22,084 nucleotides of DNA from Cryomorphaceae bacterium (GTDB taxonomy: Bacteria > Bacteroidota > Bacteroidia > Flavobacteriales > Schleiferiaceae), in NCBI GenBank assembly GCA_949547975.1, contig CATITW010000387.1, positions 1 through 22,084 of the forward strand, read 5' to 3'. Under the pieces are notes generated by a model, which ran no database searches, was not told the DNA's origin, and saw only the letters and a program-made list of their open reading frames with translations. Position 1 is the first letter of the stretch; every line of letters begins with the position of its first letter. Positions 1 through 7,500 of the stretch are shown one piece after another. The position numbers were made by a program, and so were the translations under genes.

Positions 1-524
1 ACGATGATCCGGTCATTTTTACCGGCCAATTCGATCTGTTTCTTGATTTGCTCCAACAGATACGGAGCGAGTGCTTGAGCAAAGCTCGCACGGTCGTAGT
101 AATTGAAATTTATCGGCTTACCCTTCTTTTGAACTGTGAATCCCAACGGACATACGGAACCGATGAAAAAGTCCTTGTAAAACGTTTGTGGTCCGCCAAA
201 AGCATCGATGGCTTCGTAGACAAATACGGAGCTGGGTTCATGTGTGCTGAAGGATTCAAATGGAATGCCACACTCCACTAGACGCTTGGTATCGGTAAAT
301 GGTATACCTGTGGCTCCAGCACCTAATCTACCTGGATTAATGCCAAGGATGAGGTGACGAGGCGAGTTATCGTTGTAAAATTTATGATAGAATCCGTCAA
401 GGGCTGCCTCTTGCTCAGTGGTGGCACCTTCGAACGGGTTAAGAACATCAAGATCGTGGTCTAGAAATGAACGGTCGAATTCTAGGTTCTTGTAGAAGTC
501 TAAAATGCGATCGGCTTTGGTCAT
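1..524 (-). CDS. SMUG2-like uracil-DNA glycosylase family protein (3' part missing)
   Basis: Minus-strand gene that runs off the left edge, so only the first 174 residues are visible. Residues 58-82 carry the SMUG-type active-site loop [16 protein letters not shown], which resembles the GMNPGPxGMAQTGVPF loop of SMUG1. Members of this superfamily excise uracil or oxidised pyrimidines from DNA to start base-excision repair. The second conserved loop (HPSP-like) would lie beyond the window edge, so catalytic completeness cannot be judged. The ATG at 522-524 overlaps the pth stop codon (ATGA), indicating translational coupling as the last visible gene of the prs-rplY-pth set. Family assignment is by motif recognition; the Bacteroidota SMUG2/DUF4918 subgroup is my best guess. 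Confidence 0.8.
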   Translation of the reverse strand, partial: MTKADRILDFYKNLEFDRSFLDHDLDVLNPFEGATTEQEAALDGFYHKFYNDNSPRHLILGINPGRLGAGATGIPFTDTKRLVECGIPFESFSTHEPSSVFVYEAIDAFGGPQTFYKDFFIGSVCPLGFTVQKKGKPINFNYYDRASFAQALAPYLLEQIKKQIELAGKNDRII

Positions 525-1087
525 TTCTTGTTGAATTGATTCATGGTAAGCGAAAGTCCAGCAAGTGCAAAACTCTGGCACGCCTTCACACTATGTTCGA
601 TCAAAGCAGGCAAGTCCAATGCTTCGTCCTTGCTCCATTCTCCGAGAACATAATCCACCTGTCGACCTTTTGGATAATCATTTCCTATTCCAAACTTTAG
701 ACGTGGATAGTCGTTCCTGCCCAATTTTGCTTGGATGTCTTTCAGTCCATTATGGCCTGCGTCAGACCCTTTGCCTTTAAGGCGAATAGATCCAAAGGGA
801 ATGGCCAAATCATCGACCACAACTAAAATGTTTTCAATGGGAATCTTCTCCTCCTGCATCCAGTACCTCACCGCATTACCGCTGAGGTTCATGAAGGTGG
901 TAGGCTTGATGAGTCGAAAAGTTCTGCCTTTGATTTTTGCCTCAGCGGTCATTGCGTATCGGCCAGGACCAAAAACAACATTGGACGCCTTAGCAAAGGC
1001 GTCCAATGTCAAAAATCCTATATTATGACGGGTATTTTCATACTCGGCTCCAGGATTGCCTAAACCGACAATGAGGAACTTTTTCAT
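521..1087 (-). CDS. pth: Peptidyl-tRNA hydrolase
   Basis: 188 aa, the normal bacterial Pth length. It releases tRNA from peptidyl-tRNAs that drop off the ribosome. Catalytic and binding residues are all in place: N11 in GLGNPG, H21 in TRHNIGF, N67 in FMNLSG, D92 in [10 protein letters not shown] and N113 in GHNGL, matching E. coli N10, H20, N68, D93 and N114. The start codon follows the rplY stop by 14 nt and the stop overlaps the next gene by 4 nt, so it sits inside a tight minus-strand operon. The pairing of rplY with pth is common in bacteria. Confidence 0.97.
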   Translation of the reverse strand: MKKFLIVGLGNPGAEYENTRHNIGFLTLDAFAKASNVVFGPGRYAMTAEAKIKGRTFRLIKPTTFMNLSGNAVRYWMQEEKIPIENILVVVDDLAIPFGSIRLKGKGSDAGHNGLKDIQAKLGRNDYPRLKFGIGNDYPKGRQVDYVLGEWSKDEALDLPALIEHSVKACQSFALAGLSLTMNQFNKK

Positions 1088-1101
1088 ACCCTAAACTGCG
1101 A

Positions 1102-1698
1102 TTATTCTGCTGCAGCTTCTTCTCCTTCTTCTTCTTCGCCGTCCTCTTTAACTGCACCACGAGCATTTTTCACAGTAACGATAACTGCTGTGTCTGCGTT
1201 AAGGATTTCAAATCCATCAGCGTTCACATCGCTTACACGAATAGAATCACCGATGCGAAGTGGAGAGATGTCCAAAGTAACGTTCTCTGGGAACTTACCT
1301 GGTACTGAACGAACAGATAGCTTACGAAGAATCATCTTCAATTTACCACCGTTCAATACACCACGAGACTGACCTTCCAATACCACTGGGATATCTACGG
1401 TTACTGCTTTGCCTTCTACCAACTGGATGAAGTCAATGTGCATGAGTTGATCAGTTACTGGGTGGAACTGCATGTCTTGGATGACAGCTTCTACAGTAGT
1501 ATCACCTACGGTTACTTTTGCGATTTTCGCTTCGGCAGTGTATACCAAGCCTTTAAAAGCTAGGGTAGGAGCAGAGAAGTGAATAGGTGCTTCACCACCG
1601 TAAACCACACATGGTACGTTACCTGCTCTGCGTTCTGCTTGAGCGTACTTAGAACCTAAATCGGTTCTTAGATTTCCTTGGATTTCAACAGACTTCAT
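1102..1698 (-). CDS. rplY: 50S ribosomal protein L25/general stress protein Ctc
   Basis: 198 aa, the two-domain Ctc form. The N-terminal about 90 residues form the L25 domain that binds 5S rRNA (LRTDLGSKYAQAERRAGNVP, then VVYGG); the following beta domain carries VDIPVVLEGQSRGV and GDSIRVSDV. The C-terminus is a low-complexity acidic Glu/Ala tail, frequent in Bacteroidota L25. It lies 21 nt downstream of the prs stop and 14 nt upstream of pth, so it is probably co-transcribed from the promoter in front of prs. Placement between prs and pth is the classic neighbourhood of this gene. Confidence 0.96.
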   Translation of the reverse strand: MKSVEIQGNLRTDLGSKYAQAERRAGNVPCVVYGGEAPIHFSAPTLAFKGLVYTAEAKIAKVTVGDTTVEAVIQDMQFHPVTDQLMHIDFIQLVEGKAVTVDIPVVLEGQSRGVLNGGKLKMILRKLSVRSVPGKFPENVTLDISPLRIGDSIRVSDVNADGFEILNADTAVIVTVKNARGAVKEDGEEEEGEEAAAE

Positions 1699-1719
1699 CT
1701 GATCTAGTTTATTCGGGTA

Positions 1720-2652
1720 TTACATTATAAAGTGTCCTGAAATACTCTCGTGGTGATGAACATTCTTCATCACTTGAGCAAACATTTCAGCGACTGAGAT
1801 CACGCGGATCTTCGGGTTCTCATTTTTCTGTGGAATAGTGTCAGCAATGACCAGTTCCTCCAACGCACTGTTGGCAATACGCTCCTGGGCAGGACCACTC
1901 AAAACACCATGCGTACAATATGCACGAACGGTTTTGGCACCTTTCTCCTTGAGCATTTCTGCAGCTTTTACTAGTGTACCACCAGTATCCACCATGTCAT
2001 CTACCAAGATGACGTTCTTTCCTTCCACTTCGCCAATCACGGTCATCTTATCGATAACGTTCGCTTTCTTGCGCTGTTTGTAGCAAATCACTACCTCAGC
2101 CTCGAGCTTACTCCCGTAGGCATGGGCGCGCTTTGCACCTCCCATATCTGGTGAAGCGATACATAGATCAGTTAAGCCTAGTGATTCTATGTCGCTCATG
2201 AACAAGTTTGAGCTGAACAAATGATCTACAGGTACCTCAAAGAAGCCTTGGATCTGATCAGCGTGCAAGTCCATAGTCATGATGCGCGTTGCGCCAGCAG
2301 CCATGAGCATTTTTGCAGCCAATTTAGCACCTATCGGTACACGTGGCTTATCCTTGCGATCCTGACGGGCTAGGCCGAAGTAAGGAATCACAGCGGTAAT
2401 GTGCTTTGCGGATGCTCTTTTCGCAGCGTCACACAACATCAAGAGCTCCATAAGATTGTCTGCCGGTGGGTTCGTGCTTTGGATCAGGAATACGCGATTA
2501 CCGCGAACGGTTTCCTCAAACGAAGGACAAAACTCGCCATCGCTAAACTCCGTAATCATTACATTTCCCATAGGAATGCCATAGCTCTTCGCAATGTTTT
2601 TTGCGAGCTCCATAGTGTGACGACCGGCGAATATCTTTGCTTCAGGTAGCAT
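1720..2652 (-). CDS. prs: Ribose-phosphate pyrophosphokinase (PRPP synthetase)
   Basis: 310 aa, full length for class I PRPP synthetase. It transfers pyrophosphate from ATP to ribose 5-phosphate, giving PRPP for purine, pyrimidine, NAD, His and Trp synthesis. Visible signatures: the ATP-site segment YFGLARQDRKDKPR (about 91-104), the catalytic flexible-loop region, the metal-binding motif DLHADQIQGFF (128-138) and the PRPP-binding loop VDDMVDTGGT (217-226). The ATG at 2650-2652 is preceded on the minus strand by a TACATTTG promoter element, giving a leader of about 50 nt. First gene of the prs-rplY-pth-glycosylase set. Confidence 0.97.
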   Translation of the reverse strand: MLPEAKIFAGRHTMELAKNIAKSYGIPMGNVMITEFSDGEFCPSFEETVRGNRVFLIQSTNPPADNLMELLMLCDAAKRASAKHITAVIPYFGLARQDRKDKPRVPIGAKLAAKMLMAAGATRIMTMDLHADQIQGFFEVPVDHLFSSNLFMSDIESLGLTDLCIASPDMGGAKRAHAYGSKLEAEVVICYKQRKKANVIDKMTVIGEVEGKNVILVDDMVDTGGTLVKAAEMLKEKGAKTVRAYCTHGVLSGPAQERIANSALEELVIADTIPQKNENPKIRVISVAEMFAQVMKNVHHHESISGHFIM

Positions 2653-2687
2653 CTGTGCTGTGTATCAGTGTTATTAATGCGGTTTAC

Positions 2688-2707
2688 GCACCTCCGAAGA
2701 GGGGTGC
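2688..2707 (-). other. cUUCGg hairpin at the predicted 5' end of the prs mRNA
   Basis: On the minus strand GCACCCCTCTTCGGAGGTGC folds into CCTC-TTCG-GAGG with an extra GCA/TGC helix beyond a 2-nt bulge. A C(UUCG)G tetraloop is unusually stable in RNA. It lies between the -7 element and the start codon. It is not followed by a T-run, so it is not a terminator. Confidence 0.5.
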
Positions 2708-2714
2708 AAATGTA
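2707..2714 (-). promoter_or_regulatory. Bacteroidota-type -7 element upstream of prs
   Basis: Reads TACATTTG on the minus strand, an exact match to the TAnnTTTG consensus used by the primary sigma factor of Bacteroidota. The -33 region is weak. The expected transcription start, about 5 nt downstream, would be near 2702 and the leader about 50 nt. The leader starts inside a CCTC-TTCG-GAGG hairpin. Confidence 0.6.
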
Positions 2715-2797
2715 AGTAAAAGAACATAAATCACCGACGAAAAAATAAAGCGTTTAAAATTCTTCGGGGAAAAGTTAGGAGAAATGGAAAACCCACG

Positions 2798-2805
2798 TAT
2801 TTTTG
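2798..2805 (+). promoter_or_regulatory. -7 element of the tRNA-Leu promoter
   Basis: TATTTTTG matches TAnnTTTG exactly, with a GTTAG at 2774-2778 about 19 nt upstream as a possible -33 element. The predicted start near 2810 leaves a short 5' leader before the tRNA at 2825. Confidence 0.6.
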
Positions 2806-2824
2806 CCGTCCAATTCCACGGAAA

Positions 2825-2906
2825 GCCTGGGTGGCGGAATTGGTAGACGCGCTGGATTCAAAATCCAGTTCCTTCGGGAGTGCGGGTTCGATTCCCGCCC
2901 CAGGTA
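2825..2906 (+). tRNA. tRNA-Leu (anticodon CAA)
   Basis: 82-nt class II tRNA. The acceptor stem GCCTGGG pairs with CCCAGGT (G1-U72 wobble) and the discriminator is A. The anticodon stem-loop is CTGGA-TTCAAAA-TCCAG, giving anticodon CAA, which reads UUG. A long variable arm (TCCTTCGGGA) and the T arm GCGGG-TTCGATT-CCCGC are present. The 3' CCA is not encoded. It has its own TAnnTTTG promoter and an intrinsic terminator. Confidence 0.97.
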
Positions 2907-2911
2907 CTTAG

Positions 2912-2946
2912 AAGCCTCACTCTTAAACAGGGTGAGGCTTTTTTCT
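2912..2946 (+). terminator. Intrinsic terminator after tRNA-Leu
   Basis: AAGCCTCAC (2912-2920) pairs with GTGAGGCTT (2932-2940) around an 11-nt loop, followed by a T-run at 2939-2944. It separates the tRNA from the dCMP deaminase gene, which starts only 30 nt later with no clear promoter of its own. Confidence 0.85.
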
Positions 2947-2975
2947 TTCACACCCTTTTGCAGTACATTCACAAC

Positions 2976-3413
2976 ATGAACGAACATCTTTTCTCACCCA
3001 AGCAACAGCGCTACGATAAAGCCTATTTGAAGATGGCCTTAGAATGGGCCCAGCTCAGTCATTGCGAACGTAAAAAAGTGGGTGCCTTGATCGTAAAAGA
3101 CCGCATGATCATTTCTGACGGTTTTAATGGTACGCCTACGGGTTTCGAGAATCCTTGTGAAGACGAGCAGAACTATACGAAGTGGTACGTGTTACATGCA
3201 GAGGCGAATGCAATCACAAAGGTGGCAAGCAGTCCAGCAAGTGCACATGGCGCGACGTTGTACATCACGCTTAGTCCGTGTAAGGAATGCAGTAAGCTCA
3301 TTCATCAGGTGGGTATTAAAAAAGTCATCTACATTCACGAATACAAAGACCGCAGCGGTCTTGATTTCTTGATCAAGGCAGGCGTTGAGGTGGTTCAAAT
3401 GGCGATAGATTGA
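2976..3413 (+). CDS. dCMP deaminase family protein
   Basis: 145 aa from the ATG at 2976; the open frame extends upstream only through the tRNA and terminator, so that start is rejected. It has the zinc-binding deaminase signature HAE at 74-76 (H ligand, E as proton shuttle) and PCKEC at 101-105 (two Cys ligands), plus the FNGTPTGFENPCED substrate segment typical of deoxycytidylate deaminases (ComEB type). The expected reaction is dCMP to dUMP plus ammonia, feeding thymidylate synthesis. The stop codon overlaps the TTG start of the following S41 protease. Promoter not obvious: a weak TACATTCA at 2964-2971, or readthrough of the tRNA terminator. Confidence 0.92.
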   Translation: MNEHLFSPKQQRYDKAYLKMALEWAQLSHCERKKVGALIVKDRMIISDGFNGTPTGFENPCEDEQNYTKWYVLHAEANAITKVASSPASAHGATLYITLSPCKECSKLIHQVGIKKVIYIHEYKDRSGLDFLIKAGVEVVQMAID

Positions 3414-4894
3414 AACGAGAAAATGTAGTTCTTTGGGTAGCAGCCTTCCTTTTGGTAGGCGTATGGATTGGCGCCAAATTCTCGGGGCAACCGTCTACGA
3501 GTACTCAGGTAGATTCAAAATTGGTCCAGTTTTTCAGTTACCTCGAATCCGAATATGTAGACTCTTTGGATATCGATGCGTTAGCCGAACAGGCCATGGA
3601 TTATATTTTAAGTGATCTAGATCCGCACAGTACCTACATCACCGCGGATGATGGAGCTCAAATGTCCGAGCGAATGAACGGGGGCTTTACGGGAATAGGC
3701 GTAGAGTTTGCGATCAAAAAAGACACGTTGGTTTTTGTCCATGTAATGACTGACGGACCGGCTGAAGAGTACGGTATTCGCTCTGGAGATCGCGTTTTTG
3801 CAATAGATGGCGATACGATCGTAGGCCCATCGTTAACCAATGCCAAGGTCACTTCTTTAATCAAAGGTCCAACAGGGTCATTCGTAGATTTAAGTATACG
3901 TCGCGCCAACAAACAAGTTACGGCCTCGGTGAAACGCGGTCAGATTCCAATTCAAAGCGTTTTCGATATGGGCGTTAAAAACGGGATTGGATATGTTAGA
4001 GTGGAGCGTTTTGCCGAAACCACACACGATGAGTTCGTCTCCCATCTAAAAGCACTAGAGAAGGACAGCATGCGCGCACTAGTGATCGATCTTCGCGATA
4101 ATCCGGGCGGCTATTTGCACGAGGCCGTGGCAATGGCAGATGAATTTTTAACCGAAGGTCAAAACATCGTCACGACGAGATACAGAAACGGTGAAGAGCA
4201 TACTTCGAAGGCGTACAGTGGCGAGCGCTATGAAGATCTGCCTGTGCATATTTTAATCAACGAGAATTCCGCGAGTGCTTCAGAGGTGTTTACGGGCGCG
4301 TTGCAAGACCACGATCGTGCGGTGGTATATGGGAAAACCTCCTATGGAAAAGGACTGGTTCAAGAGGATAAATATCTCGGCGACGGTTCTAAGGTGCGTC
4401 TCACCGTAGCCTATTATTACACGCCTAGCGGTCGCAGCATTCAGAAACCGTACAAGGAGGGAAAGCCTGCGAATGAGGGGGTGTTCTTGAGCGATTCAGG
4501 GCGTGTGTTGGCAACTGCAGGGGGGATTGAGCCCGATGTGGAATTGGCTAATGATTCTGCTTCATATTTCTGGACGTTCTCTTATGGGACTTTGGATGCT
4601 TTCGCCTTTGATTATGTCGATAGCCACCGCGATCATTTCGATACATTGTCGGTGGATCAGGGCTACTCTAGCTTAGTTCCTGATAGAGGTCAACTCGAAA
4701 GTTTCTTAGAATACGGCGGTTACGGCATTGCTATGGAGGATCTTTCGAAGGAGGATGAAGAGGCGTTAAGCCAATTACTTCAAGCCGCCATTGCTCGAAA
4801 TTATTTCGGTTATGACGCTTACAAAGATGTACTGCTCGAATATGATCCAGTCCTTCTTGCCCTCTTTGACCAAGCACGCTCGATGTTGCAATAA
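3410..4894 (+). CDS. S41 family C-terminal processing peptidase (CtpA/Prc type)
   Basis: 494 aa. Residues 6-23 form one N-terminal hydrophobic anchor, so the body faces the periplasm. A PDZ domain follows at about 85-175 (FTGIGVEF, GIRSGDRVFAIDG). The S41 catalytic core has DLRDNPGG, the NENSASASEVF block with catalytic Ser289, and the general base Lys314 in SYGKGLVQ. The 25-residue Ser-Lys spacing equals that of E. coli Prc and plant D1 protease. These enzymes cleave C-termini of envelope proteins. The start is a TTG at 3410 overlapping the dCMP deaminase stop (TTGA); no in-frame ATG lies nearby, so coupled translation is likely. The C-terminal 120 residues look lineage-specific. Confidence 0.93.
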   Translation: MKRENVVLWVAAFLLVGVWIGAKFSGQPSTSTQVDSKLVQFFSYLESEYVDSLDIDALAEQAMDYILSDLDPHSTYITADDGAQMSERMNGGFTGIGVEFAIKKDTLVFVHVMTDGPAEEYGIRSGDRVFAIDGDTIVGPSLTNAKVTSLIKGPTGSFVDLSIRRANKQVTASVKRGQIPIQSVFDMGVKNGIGYVRVERFAETTHDEFVSHLKALEKDSMRALVIDLRDNPGGYLHEAVAMADEFLTEGQNIVTTRYRNGEEHTSKAYSGERYEDLPVHILINENSASASEVFTGALQDHDRAVVYGKTSYGKGLVQEDKYLGDGSKVRLTVAYYYTPSGRSIQKPYKEGKPANEGVFLSDSGRVLATAGGIEPDVELANDSASYFWTFSYGTLDAFAFDYVDSHRDHFDTLSVDQGYSSLVPDRGQLESFLEYGGYGIAMEDLSKEDEEALSQLLQAAIARNYFGYDAYKDVLLEYDPVLLALFDQARSMLQ

Positions 4895-4902
4895 GTTAAG
4901 GC

Positions 4903-4941
4903 ACAAAAAAATCCCCGAACAGCTTTTCGCCGAACGGGGAT
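4903..4941 (-). terminator. Intrinsic terminator for the minus-strand lipoprotein gene
   Basis: On the minus strand ATCCCCG (4935-4941) pairs with CGGGGAT (4911-4917) and is followed directly by a run of seven T (complement of 4904-4910). It lies 26 nt after the lipoprotein stop codon. On the plus strand the T-run is missing, so use for the S41 gene is less certain although its stop lies only 17 nt away. Confidence 0.75.
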
Positions 4942-4967
4942 GATCTTCAAAGCAATAGGGTATAGGC

Positions 4968-5222
4968 CTAGTGCTCGTGTCCTTCGTGGTCGTGACCTTC
5001 GTGTGCTTCTTCAGTCATTTCTTCCGTAGCTTCTTCCATAGTGGAATCTGCTTCTTCAGTCATTTCTTCCATAGTTGTGTCAGCCGCTTCAGTAGCTGCT
5101 TCTTCAACCACCTCTTCAACGACAACTTCTTCAGTTACTGTTTCAGCTTCCTCAGCAGGAGCGCCACAAGCAACCATAGCCACTGCTGCAGCAAGTGCAA
5201 CAAATAGATTTACCTTTTTCAT
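4968..5222 (-). CDS. Small acidic lipoprotein with a His-rich C-terminus
   Basis: 84 aa. A lipoprotein signal peptide is clear: KK, a hydrophobic stretch, then the lipobox VAMVAC with Cys19 as the predicted lipidated residue. The mature part is almost entirely Glu, Thr, Ala, Val and Met in short repeats of the TMEEMTEEA type, ending in HEGHDHEGHEH with five His in 11 residues. No folded domain is recognised; the chain is probably disordered and anchored to a membrane. The charged His/Glu end could bind divalent metal ions, which is inference. No promoter fits well in the 68 nt before it, so it may be the last gene of the marC-glyS transcript. It ends at a good terminator. Confidence 0.8.
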   Translation of the reverse strand: MKKVNLFVALAAAVAMVACGAPAEEAETVTEEVVVEEVVEEAATEAADTTMEEMTEEADSTMEEATEEMTEEAHEGHDHEGHEH

Positions 5223-5290
5223 TTTAGCGAATATTAGTGTTAATAGTTACCTGTGAAATTAATTGAAAATCAGCTAGTTTCTACGCTCCG

Positions 5291-6829
5291 TTAAGAAAGT
5301 TTCCCAAGTTGCGCACTCAAACTCACTTTCTCATTCACTACGGCAAGAAGCTCTGTAGCAGGAATGCGAATCTGCTCCATGGTATCTCTAAAGCGAACGG
5401 TAACGGTATGGTCCTCGAGGCTCTGGTGGTCGACGGTGACACAAAGCGGTGTGCCGATCGCGTCTTGCCTACGGTAGCGCTTGCCGATCGCATCCTTTTC
5501 GTCATACTGAACCATGTGATCAAACTTCAGCATATTCACTACCTCTCTTGCTTTCTCAGGCAGCCCGTCTTTTTTAAGCAACGGCAATACGGCCACTTTG
5601 TAGGGCGCTAAAAATGCTGGGATATTCAACACAGTTCTACTCGATCCGTCCTCGAGCTGCTCGTTTTGCAGGCTCTTGGAGAGCACGGCGAGGAACATGC
5701 GATCTAGACCGATAGAGGTTTCGACGACATACGGCACATAATTTTCACCCAATTCAGGATCGAAGTACTGCAATTTCTTGCCACTGAACTCCTCGTGTTG
5801 CTTCAAATCGAAATCCGTGCGGCTGTGTATTCCCTCTAGTTCTTTAAATCCAAACGGGAAATTGAATTCGATATCTGCTGCAGCATTTGCGTAATGGGCC
5901 AATTTATCATGGTCGTGAAACCTGTAGCTGTCTGTGTCAAATCCTAAGCTCTTATGCCAAGCCAGGCGGCGTTCTTTCCAAGTCTCGTACCATTGCATTT
6001 CCGTACCTGGACGCACAAAAAATTGCATTTCCATCTGCTCAAACTCGCGCATTCTGAAGATGAATTGGCGTGCAACGATCTCATTTCTAAATGCTTTTCC
6101 GATCTGTGCAATTCCGAACGGAATCTTCATTCGCCCAGTCTTCTGAACATTCAGATAGTTCAAGAAAATACCCTGAGCGGTTTCTGGACGTAGATATAGC
6201 GTCGAAGCGCCTTCTGCAACCGAACCCATCTGGGTGCCGAACATCAGATTGAATTGGCGTACATCGGTCCAATTCATACTGCCGCTCACCGGACATTTTA
6301 TTTGCTCGTCCTCAATCAACTGCTTCACATCGGCCAAATCCTCAGCATCCATAGCAGCCACGAAACGATCCATGATCGCTTTCATTTTCTCCTGGTAACC
6401 AAGCACACGTCCGTTCGTCGAAAGAAACTCTTCTTTATTAAAGGCCTCGCCAAAGCGCTTAGCGGCTTTTTTAACCTCTTTTTCGATCTTCTGACGAATC
6501 TTCTCCACATGATCTTCGATCAGTACATCAGCACGGTAGCGCTTTTTGCTGTCCTTATTGTCGATGAGTGGATCGTTGAATGCGTCTACGTGACCTGAAG
6601 CTTTCCAAGTGGTTGGGTGCATGAAAATCGCGGTATCGATACCTACAATATTTTCGTGCATTTGCACCATTGCGCCCCACCAGTATGCTTTAATGTTATT
6701 CTTTAAAAGAGCTCCGTTTTGTCCATAGTCGTACACGGCGCTTAGGCCGTCATAGATTTCACTGCTTTGGAAAATGAAACCGTACTCTTTGGCGTGGGAG
6801 ATGATATTTTTAAACTGATCGTCTGACAT
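5291..6829 (-). CDS. glyS: Glycine--tRNA ligase (dimeric, class II)
   Basis: 512 aa, the usual length for the single-chain alpha2 glycyl-tRNA synthetase of Bacteroidota, archaea and eukaryotes rather than the split alpha/beta enzyme. Signatures: the N-terminal GFIFQSSEIYDGLSAVYDYG, RPETAQGIF at 214-222, motif 2 AFRNE(I) at 246-251 with REFEQMEMQ at 261-269, the VVETSIGLDRMFLAVL motif 3 helix, and a C-terminal anticodon-binding domain. It charges tRNA-Gly with glycine using ATP. The start ATG lies 10 nt after the marC stop, so both are likely on one transcript. Confidence 0.97.
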   Translation of the reverse strand: MSDDQFKNIISHAKEYGFIFQSSEIYDGLSAVYDYGQNGALLKNNIKAYWWGAMVQMHENIVGIDTAIFMHPTTWKASGHVDAFNDPLIDNKDSKKRYRADVLIEDHVEKIRQKIEKEVKKAAKRFGEAFNKEEFLSTNGRVLGYQEKMKAIMDRFVAAMDAEDLADVKQLIEDEQIKCPVSGSMNWTDVRQFNLMFGTQMGSVAEGASTLYLRPETAQGIFLNYLNVQKTGRMKIPFGIAQIGKAFRNEIVARQFIFRMREFEQMEMQFFVRPGTEMQWYETWKERRLAWHKSLGFDTDSYRFHDHDKLAHYANAAADIEFNFPFGFKELEGIHSRTDFDLKQHEEFSGKKLQYFDPELGENYVPYVVETSIGLDRMFLAVLSKSLQNEQLEDGSSRTVLNIPAFLAPYKVAVLPLLKKDGLPEKAREVVNMLKFDHMVQYDEKDAIGKRYRRQDAIGTPLCVTVDHQSLEDHTVTVRFRDTMEQIRIPATELLAVVNEKVSLSAQLGKLS

Positions 6830-6839
6830 GAATTGGATT

Positions 6840-7427
6840 CTAAACCGTTTTAAACATTGGGATAAGGTTCGTGAAGAAGAGCTTCACGGCAATCGCGAGC
6901 AAGATAACACCGAAAACTTTTCTTAGGATGCTCAAACCACCCGTTCCCAAGATACGCTCAATGCGCTCGGTGTTCTTTAATACTAAATACACTACCAGCA
7001 TATTCAATACGATGGCGATGATGATGTTAATGTTGGCAAATTCTGCGCGCAATGACACCAGTGAGGTCATCGTTCCCGCACCTGCAATCATCGGGAATGC
7101 GATCGGAACAATACTCGCCGTGCTGGGACTTTCCTCCTTATATAAGGTGATGCCTAAAATCATTTCTAAGGCAAGGAAAAACAAGACGAAGCTACCTGCA
7201 ATAGCAAAACTTTGCACATCCACTCCCAACAGCGTAAGTATCTGTTCTCCAACGAACAGGAACACAATCATGATGACGCCTGCAACCAGTGTGGCTTTTT
7301 CACTTTGCACATGTCCTACTTTCTTACGCAGGCTTACAATGATGGGGATACTGCCCAAAATATCGATAACGGCAAACAAAATCAAAAAGGCGCTAAGTGC
7401 GTCGTTGTAATTGAATTTTAAATCCAT
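6840..7427 (-). CDS. MarC family integral membrane protein
   Basis: 195 aa, typical for the family (UPF0056). Six hydrophobic segments can be read, at about 10-30, 46-66, 73-93, 104-126, 134-150 and 168-188. The family hallmarks DILGSIPIIVSL near the N-terminus and PIAFPMIAGAGTM in the middle are present. The biochemical role of MarC proteins is not established; the older link to antibiotic resistance was not upheld. The gene is first in a minus-strand unit with glyS and is transcribed from a TAATTTTG promoter, divergent from the DUF3109 gene. Confidence 0.92.
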   Translation of the reverse strand: MDLKFNYNDALSAFLILFAVIDILGSIPIIVSLRKKVGHVQSEKATLVAGVIMIVFLFVGEQILTLLGVDVQSFAIAGSFVLFFLALEMILGITLYKEESPSTASIVPIAFPMIAGAGTMTSLVSLRAEFANINIIIAIVLNMLVVYLVLKNTERIERILGTGGLSILRKVFGVILLAIAVKLFFTNLIPMFKTV

Positions 7428-7444
7428 GGCGAATACGTTTGGCG

Positions 7445-7452
7445 CAAAATTA
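7445..7452 (-). promoter_or_regulatory. -7 element upstream of marC-glyS
   Basis: TAATTTTG on the minus strand, exact fit to TAnnTTTG, 17 nt upstream of the marC ATG. The predicted leader is about 13 nt. The -33 region is poor. Confidence 0.55.
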
Positions 7453-7488
7453 GCTTCTTTCCATCTTTCCGCAGCGACATCCTTGTGT

Positions 7489-7496
7489 TAGATTTG
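7489..7496 (+). promoter_or_regulatory. -7 element of the DUF3109 gene
   Basis: TAGATTTG, exact fit to TAnnTTTG, ends 4 nt before the ATG at 7501, so the transcript is predicted to be leaderless or nearly so. A TTT at 7466-7468 is a possible -33 remnant. Confidence 0.55.
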
Positions 7497-7500
7497 CATT

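Noticed and set aside
2880..2975. N-terminal extension of the dCMP deaminase frame
   Set aside because: It would be translated from within tRNA-Leu and through a terminator; the ATG at 2976 begins the family-like sequence.
4971..5256. Plus-strand open frames rich in Ser, Phe and Cys opposite the lipoprotein gene
   Set aside because: They are the antisense of the Glu-rich repeat codons; the minus-strand frame has a perfect lipobox and a terminator.
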